Shown here: positions 58,901 through 64,000 of the stretch, piece after piece
How the letters are laid out: each line of letters starts with the position of its first letter
Numbering within the stretch: position 1 is the first letter of the stretch
Assembly (NCBI GenBank): GCA_937867415.1
Contig: CALMKO010000056.1
Coordinates: 1-64,000, forward strand
Direction of reading: 5' to 3'
Origin: an uncultured Verrucomicrobiota bacterium
Lineage (GTDB): Bacteria > Verrucomicrobiota > Verrucomicrobiia > Verrucomicrobiales > Akkermansiaceae
DNA: 64,000 bases
Made by a program: the position numbers and the translations under genes
The notes under the pieces: model-generated
What the model was told of the DNA's origin: nothing
Database searches by the model: none
The model's input: only the letters and a program-made list of their open reading frames with translations

Positions 58901-59597
58901 CAAACCACTGCGCTTGGAAAAAGGCCGCGCCTATCCGATCCTTGCCACCAAGGCGAATGCCCACATGGCATCCGGCATCTCCGTCGCATGGACCCGCCCG
59001 GGCGGCAGTGCTCCGGAAATCATTTCCGCCCCGCACCTCTCGGTCACAGCGGACGGCAAGCAACCCGGCGTCTCCCGCCGCATCTGGGCGGATGTCTCCA
59101 GCCTTGTGGAACTGACCAAGCGCGCGGATTTTCCTAGCGGCAAGATGCGCGAATCCGGAGGTGTCCTCGTTCTCGACGGTTCGTCCCACGTCGAACTTCC
59201 TCGTGATCCCACGCTGCTGCGCGAAATGGTGATTTCAACCCGCATCCGCTGGACCGGGCGCGACGGAGAGAAACTCTTCGAGGCCTCAGGCAAAGCTGGT
59301 GAACAGATGTATTTCACCCCGTCGGAAAACGGCAAGGCCCGCTTTGTCATCTCCCATCATGGCGCGACCTGCGAAGTCACCGCTCCGCCCGTACCACAGA
59401 ACACCTGGACGGACATCACGATCACCTTGCGCGCAGGCCAGGCCAGCCTCGATGTGACCGGTCAAGCCACCTCCGCCCGCCCCTGCAAGACCACCCCGCT
59501 GGACCTCGATGCCACGTCATTTCTGCTGGGCCGCAGCCTCCGCGGAACCTTTTTCACAGGCAAGATCGAGCACTTCACACTGTCCCATCCCCGATGA
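55950..59597 (+). CDS. Svx/AvrXca (DUF6055)-like putative metalloprotease with LamG-like, hexapeptide beta-helix, PA14-like and second LamG-like domains
   Basis: HELVHGFQAQTGNMQGNFWETHANFPQTYNGIYQT (HExxH plus downstream E); GDAIVADHAVVRRKSIVSDHARVLEHANI repeats; VGYIGYLLPPETGDYTFWIAADDEGELRLG. Confidence 0.85.
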   Translation: MIPNPSGRSIFLRLLPAWLIVVAAPVSAVELPTKEVSLVTGQAVGELAVAGRLSLDLHAEFMASRSYGSENVLNWFNCGYSGGGGGAPGVGGTFGDFGMHFPEDQRADRYPHWEPVGEVPAIRFDGNDILMGNFPVEPAMAGDGDWSLEVWLRVPAATPGAVILGWQSPDGHGTSAPLALPLALKPSGSWRHLVVVTRGDRETLWLDGQQVSLAKRESRIVAGQRLVLGGATASKPSFRGSIAAARLHDASMDEREIARNHRGGPMLGTTLHAWWRIDDGPWRVEESKHFRHCVEKERIAKWDDKQKREFEERLPGMFQLAELVHHTYTERLALRGSLVSRRPEKRGDGIKYKTPIQPSDGGNYMGVDDDFGWGCQFAGFINPHELVHGFQAQTGNMQGNFWETHANFPQTYNGIYQTMPMVFAEGPCVPSSGRTYYHDRLMLEHLAQTPEYGPMFISKMWYDGPAASGVKNPYPWQVFPMLDPDASTPLAYEYLRMVQRMVTWDITTFAEAKPGEGNTPNGNDGVPSAVSRYHEVAAAQRPDMLRFGRVVLEPHPLAKSTWCVPRHQAPQQLGWNICPLECKPGKVLAQLEGLANPARGGAWHAAFVSVDANGKPTYGDVLPAGRRISFTVGPDARELYLVVAATPSEIMTINMTGDFRSFEQEPFPYHVKLAGTAPVNPLDAEQIPPTEGAPHPNGGGFVARTAEVAATAYVGPDARVTGISKVLDQARIDGRAEVRDSTVSSRAVVTGRALVMENSTVTGDAIVADHAVVRRKSIVSDHARVLEHANINSGGTCGGHVTVKGLANVYGGNQSGTAMIDGFYAKGNEITGGRWLTWSWGKGKNPGETDADIGPDILKLDFEEPHPWMARDEVGVTWGTLVGTPKFEIDPTIERIRDTLHEPPGVIQQLQDGTIEPTGHAVGYIGYLLPPETGDYTFWIAADDEGELRLGQPGGGQPLEVLCSNPFFASAQPPQFDKFPSQKSKPLRLEKGRAYPILATKANAHMASGISVAWTRPGGSAPEIISAPHLSVTADGKQPGVSRRIWADVSSLVELTKRADFPSGKMRESGGVLVLDGSSHVELPRDPTLLREMVISTRIRWTGRDGEKLFEASGKAGEQMYFTPSENGKARFVISHHGATCEVTAPPVPQNTWTDITITLRAGQASLDVTGQATSARPCKTTPLDLDATSFLLGRSLRGTFFTGKIEHFTLSHPR

Positions 59598-60144
59598 AAA
59601 GCGTGGGCCTCATTCCAACGGTCACCAGTCAATCAACTTCCTCTCAATCCATCTGATCACAACCAACCTTCCGCGCTCCGAAGCTCGATCATTCCTCCTC
59701 TTCATGGGCTTGTCACTCGCGCTCCTCGCCGCCCCCCACCCCGTGCAACAGCCACTCACCGTGAATGAAGTCCTAGCGCTGCGGGGGTATCCCGGCGAGT
59801 GATCGGAAGCCAATCGCGTCGGCTCGCTCCATGGATTCGACATCGATAAACACACGCGCCTTGTCGAGCAACGGAGATTGCGGATGGAATAATCGTCTCC
59901 CTGCCTGTCGCCGAACGGCGGCTCCGGCGTGGTCCGCTATGCCATCACCACGGATGGCGGTGGCGGCATCCAATCGATCAATGGCACGCACAACGGCGTG
60001 GGTACACAAAGGAAGAAAGGGTTTGGGTTTTGAAGATTTATTCTGGGATTCTATCACTTTGCGCCTTCGCAGCTTTGTGCAAGACCATCCTCCAATGATA
60101 ACCACAATCACGACCGAAATTGAGATCCGTGAAATCGTCGTGAG

Positions 60145-60348
60145 TCCTTCCCCGTCGTCGTCGAATCCAGCCCCAAGCTCCAGCCATCCTGGACTCAAGT
60201 CACCATGCCGAACGAAGCCATCGCAGGCCCGCCGATCACTGTCGCGGCTAACAGAACCAACCCCGACAGCATCACGGTGATTGTCCCCGGAACCCCGGAT
60301 CCGAAGAAGTTCGCACAGGTCACAACCACCATCCCATCCACGCCCTGA
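60145..60348 (+). pseudogene. C-terminal remnant of a third giant-protein paralog
   Basis: In-frame FPVVVESSPKLQPSWTQVTMPNEAIAGPPITVAANRTNPDSITVIVPGTPDPKKFAQVTTTIPSTP*, matching the end of the 51529 protein. Confidence 0.85.
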
Positions 60349-60492
60349 CGCTGGTCAAGCCATGGTATCGGAGTGCGCTGGCCGTGACGGCGCTTTGTAG
60401 GCGCACTCTGCTTCACGTCGGAAAGTGGGGCCGCGCTATCGCCGCCACAAAAGATGATGGCGCGCCGCATTGAAGCCGAAATCCGATACTTG

Positions 60493-60587
60493 AACCACTG
60501 ATTTCACAGATTAAACGGATGATGAGGATTTCATGGAGTTTTTTCACATCGAAACGAGAACATGGAATTTCCAAAAAATCAGTGGTT
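60493..60587. mobile_element. MITE-like element with 12-bp terminal inverted repeats
   Basis: AACCACTGATTT ... AAATCAGTGGTT; absent from the homologous spacer after 55599. Confidence 0.55.
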
Positions 60588-60763
60588 GATTCTCTAACTT
60601 GAAGGCGATCTCAACTTCGGAACGGGGTTGAAAGTGCCATGACAGCGCAGCGGCGGCTTCGAGCCGCCCGCACCAGACATGCCCCTCGGAGGAAGCCACT
60701 CCAATGCTGTGCTTCAGTGCTCCCCCAAAAAACCGCGTGCCCGATGGAGTCCCGGCATCCAGG

Positions 60764-60867
60764 CCCAAACTGATTCATTTTTTATCTCGGTTGCCTCAGC
60801 TAAATTTCTTGAGCCTCTCCCCTCTTGGATCATGGTGCACCCTTAATAAAGGGAAATCGCAATCCCT
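60764..60867 (+). promoter_or_regulatory. Conserved 104-bp upstream block, copy 2
   Basis: Aligns to 51382..51485. Confidence 0.7.
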
Positions 60868-60899
60868 ATTCACCCATCTAACAAAATCCAGCACTCCCC

Positions 60900-63800
60900 A
60901 TGAAACCAAAAGCATCCCGCCTGCTTGCCGCTTCTCAACTCGTGTTTTGCATCACCGCGTTGCCGGCCATGGCCGTCGTCTATGACTGGGACAACGGCGG
61001 CGGAACGGGCGCTTGGGACCTCAATACCAATTGGAGTCCCGACGGCCTACCGACCACCGGGGATAATGTGCTCGTCACCGTGGACGGAGCCGTCACCAAA
61101 ACCATCACCCTGTCGGCCACGCCGACCAACTCGACCATCCTCGAAGTCGGTCTGGCTCGGACTGGCAATGGCACGGCCACGGTCAACCACACCGGCGGCA
61201 CGCTCACCGTCACCGGCTGGTTCAACCTCGGCCAGGGCTTTGCAGGCACCGGCGACCGCAACGGCACCGGCATCTGGAACATGAGCGGCAACGCCGTCGT
61301 CAATGCTACCCATGCAAGTGGTGGCCAAACCACCATCGGCGCAGGCTGGACCCCCACCGGCTACAACACTGGCATTCTCAATATCGCTGGCAATGCCACC
61401 TTCAACCAATCCCTTGCGGGTTTGTTCATCGGCGGAGAAACCGGCGCACTCCGGGCCAAAGGCACCGTAAATGTCAGCGAAAATGGCAGACTCCTCAATA
61501 CCAACGACACGCTCGTCGGCGTCGCAGGCAATGGCTCGGTCGGCGTGTTGAACCTCTCCGGCACTTCGCAACTAACCTCGAGGCACTTGTACATCGGTGT
61601 TGCGCCCGATTCCTATGGCGCGGTGAACGTCGCGGGCGGCTCGCTGACGCTCAGCGGAGACATGAACATCGGTTCCTGGGGCACCGGTTACCAGACGAAT
61701 GGCGGCAACGGCATGATGAACATTTCCGCTGGCACGGTCACGGTAGGTGGCTGGCTCTGCATGAGCCGTTGGGGCGGATCGCAATCCTCTGTGCTCAATG
61801 TTTCCGGCACCGGCAGCCTGACTTACGCCGGCGGCGGCCTGCAGGCGAACTGGAATGCCGATGGGTCGGATACCAGTGTGATCACGGTTTCCGGCAGCGG
61901 GTCGCTCGCCACCACCAACAACTCAGTCATCAACCTGAGCAATAACGCGAGTGCCAACAACACCGGTATCCTCAACCTGAATGGCGGCACGGTCACCCCG
62001 TCCGCCGTCACTGGCGGACGCGGCTTCGTGAACTTCAATGGCGGCACGCTGCGTGCGAATTCCGACAACACCAATTTCCTCGCCGTCAACACCGCCCAAG
62101 TGCGGGCGGGTGGTGCCATCATCGACACCAACAGCAGGAACATCACCATCGGGCAGGCCTTGGTTGCGCCCACTGGCAGCGGCGTGACGACGATCGCCGT
62201 GACCACCGGCGGCTCGGGCTATGTTTCCGCACCCATTCTCAGCATCAGTGGCGGCACCGGCTCCGGAGCCACCGCGATTGCCAACATGGTGGACGACGGC
62301 ACCGGTAACGGAACATTCAGAATTGGCAGCGTCACCGTAACTGGGGCGGGCAACTATACGGTGGCCCCCACCACCATCGCCCAGACTGGTGGCGGTGCCA
62401 CCACCGCCGCCACCTTCGGAGCTTTCACCACCGCCGCGAATCTTTCCGGCGGTTTGACAAAAATTGGCTCCGGCACGCTAACACTCTCCGGAGCCAATAC
62501 CTACACTGGCCTGACCACCGTCCGGGCCGGCACGCTGAATCTCAGCAGCACCGGCTCTCTCGTCACTGGAGCGGATCTGATCACCAGCGATACGGCGGGT
62601 AAGGCGATGCTGACCACATCCGGCACCATTAGCCGCAACCGGCTTTGGTTTGGATCGGTCAATGGCGCTGTCGGTGCCGGGTATCAGACGGCGGGCACGG
62701 TGGCCACCACGGTCGTCGCAGGCGGCTCTGTTAGTCTCGGCGTAGTCCAAGGCGGATATGGCTATTACAGAATCAGCGGCGGCAGCCTAACCACCGAGGA
62801 GATTGCCATCGGGACTTGGGGAACGGCCAGCGTCAACAACAATGGCGGTAGCGGCATGCTGGAAATCACCGGCGGCACCGTGACCAACAACGGCTGGATG
62901 GTCATGAACCGCACGGAGGGCATCACGTCCGTCGCGCAACAATCCGTGCTGAATGTTTCCGCTGGCAGCCTGACCTACGCCGGTGGCGGCTTGCAGGCCA
63001 ACTGGGGTAGCAGCGGCAACACCCAGACCACCGTGATCAATGTTTCGGGAACCGGTTCAATCGCAACCACGGTCGCGGCGAACCAGGTGATCAATCTCAG
63101 CCGGAGCGGTAACGCCGCGACCACCGGTATCCTCAACCTCAACGGCGGCACGGTCACCCCGTCGCGGGTGATCGGCGGCCGCGGTTTCGTGAACTTCAAC
63201 GGCGGCACCCTGCGCGCCAACAGTGACCAAACGGACTTCCTCGCCGTCAACACCGCCCACGTGCGTGCGGGTGGTGCTATCATCGACAGTAACGGCAGGA
63301 ACATCACTATCAACCAGGCGCTGCTCGCCCCCGCAAACAACGGTGTCACCACCATCGCCGTGACCAATGGCGGTTCCGGCTACGTTTCGGCACCGATCCT
63401 AACTCTCAGCGGCGGCACGGGTTCCGGGGCCACCGCCATCGCTGACATGGTGGACGACGGCACTGGCAATGGAACGTTCCGCATTGGCAGCATCACCGTG
63501 ACCGGTGCGGGCAATTACACCGTTGCTCCCACCACAATCACGCAGACCGGCGGTGGAGCTGCTACTGCCGCTACCCTCGGAGCGATCACCACCGCCGCCA
63601 ACGTGTCCGGCGGCCTGACCAAGAACGGTTTAGGCACACTGACGCTTTCCGGCACGAACACCTACACCGGCCTGACCACGGTGACCAGCGGCGCCTTGAA
63701 CGTCACCAGCAGCGGCAGCCTCGCCAGCGGCAATGCACTCAGCGTGGGAGCGAGCGGCACGGCCGACTTCGCCAACGCCGGTCAAACCCTCGGCGCGGTC

Positions 63801-64000
63801 AGTAATGCCAATGCCGCCACCAACGCGTTGAACTTCAGCGCCAGCACGGGGACCGTGACTCTCGCCAGTCTGACCGGCGCGGGCAACACCCGCTTCGGCA
63901 GCAACGGCACCGTCACCGGCGGCATCTCCACCGGCACGGTGACATCGGTCGGCGCGCTCAACGCCAATATCTCCGGCGGCACGATCACAGCGGGCGGCTT
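60900..64000 (+). CDS. Giant secreted autotransporter-associated beta-strand repeat protein (paralog B), 3' partial
   Basis: Not in the ORF track because it runs off the window. MKPKASRLLAASQLVFCITALPAMAVVYDWDNGGGTGAWDLNTNWSPDGLPTTGDNVLVTVDGA..., open to 64000. Confidence 0.9.
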   Translation, partial: MKPKASRLLAASQLVFCITALPAMAVVYDWDNGGGTGAWDLNTNWSPDGLPTTGDNVLVTVDGAVTKTITLSATPTNSTILEVGLARTGNGTATVNHTGGTLTVTGWFNLGQGFAGTGDRNGTGIWNMSGNAVVNATHASGGQTTIGAGWTPTGYNTGILNIAGNATFNQSLAGLFIGGETGALRAKGTVNVSENGRLLNTNDTLVGVAGNGSVGVLNLSGTSQLTSRHLYIGVAPDSYGAVNVAGGSLTLSGDMNIGSWGTGYQTNGGNGMMNISAGTVTVGGWLCMSRWGGSQSSVLNVSGTGSLTYAGGGLQANWNADGSDTSVITVSGSGSLATTNNSVINLSNNASANNTGILNLNGGTVTPSAVTGGRGFVNFNGGTLRANSDNTNFLAVNTAQVRAGGAIIDTNSRNITIGQALVAPTGSGVTTIAVTTGGSGYVSAPILSISGGTGSGATAIANMVDDGTGNGTFRIGSVTVTGAGNYTVAPTTIAQTGGGATTAATFGAFTTAANLSGGLTKIGSGTLTLSGANTYTGLTTVRAGTLNLSSTGSLVTGADLITSDTAGKAMLTTSGTISRNRLWFGSVNGAVGAGYQTAGTVATTVVAGGSVSLGVVQGGYGYYRISGGSLTTEEIAIGTWGTASVNNNGGSGMLEITGGTVTNNGWMVMNRTEGITSVAQQSVLNVSAGSLTYAGGGLQANWGSSGNTQTTVINVSGTGSIATTVAANQVINLSRSGNAATTGILNLNGGTVTPSRVIGGRGFVNFNGGTLRANSDQTDFLAVNTAHVRAGGAIIDSNGRNITINQALLAPANNGVTTIAVTNGGSGYVSAPILTLSGGTGSGATAIADMVDDGTGNGTFRIGSITVTGAGNYTVAPTTITQTGGGAATAATLGAITTAANVSGGLTKNGLGTLTLSGTNTYTGLTTVTSGALNVTSSGSLASGNALSVGASGTADFANAGQTLGAVSNANAATNALNFSASTGTVTLASLTGAGNTRFGSNGTVTGGISTGTVTSVGALNANISGGTITAGG

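Noticed and set aside
59598-60144. ORFs at 59509..59802 and 59831..60280
   Set aside because: Look like gene debris and dispersed intergenic sequence before the giant-protein remnant; no protein family recognised.
51800-64000. Large internal repeats as a possible phage or transposon structure
   Set aside because: Repeats are in-frame protein modules; no integrase, transposase or phage genes seen.

Overview
A GC-rich accessory region of a probable Verrucomicrobia genome (taxon inferred from protein families, not proven). It carries a dispersed, SusCD-less glycan-degradation locus: GH78, two GH106-like enzymes, GH43, GH97 and GH95 with an inserted discoidin-like domain. Interleaved are very large secreted proteins with autotransporter-associated beta-strand repeats, two of them short/medium proteins ending in PEP-CTERM signals, and proteins pairing an Svx/AvrXca (DUF6055)-like HELVH metalloprotease domain with hexapeptide beta-helix repeats. 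Regulators include a TIGR02999-type ECF sigma factor plus Ser/Thr kinase pair, a GntR-type regulator with a LacI-like sensor domain, and a histidine kinase/response regulator pair whose extracellular part resembles a GH27/GH36 alpha-galactosidase that appears to have lost its nucleophile. Main non-coding observations: four perfect copies of TGTCGCAT-N4-ATGCGACA, each close upstream of a secreted hydrolase or surface-protein gene (candidate regulon operator); a perfect 11-bp palindrome overlapping the fic start codon; a 104-bp block almost identical upstream of two giant-protein paralogs; a decayed giant-protein remnant with a MITE-like insertion whose empty site is visible in a nearby paralogous spacer; and two families of dispersed hairpin elements. 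Also present: a decayed VapBC pair next to an intact Xre/RES toxin-antitoxin module. No rRNA, complete tRNA or CRISPR array was recognised. All calls come from reading the sequence and supplied translations; no searches were run.
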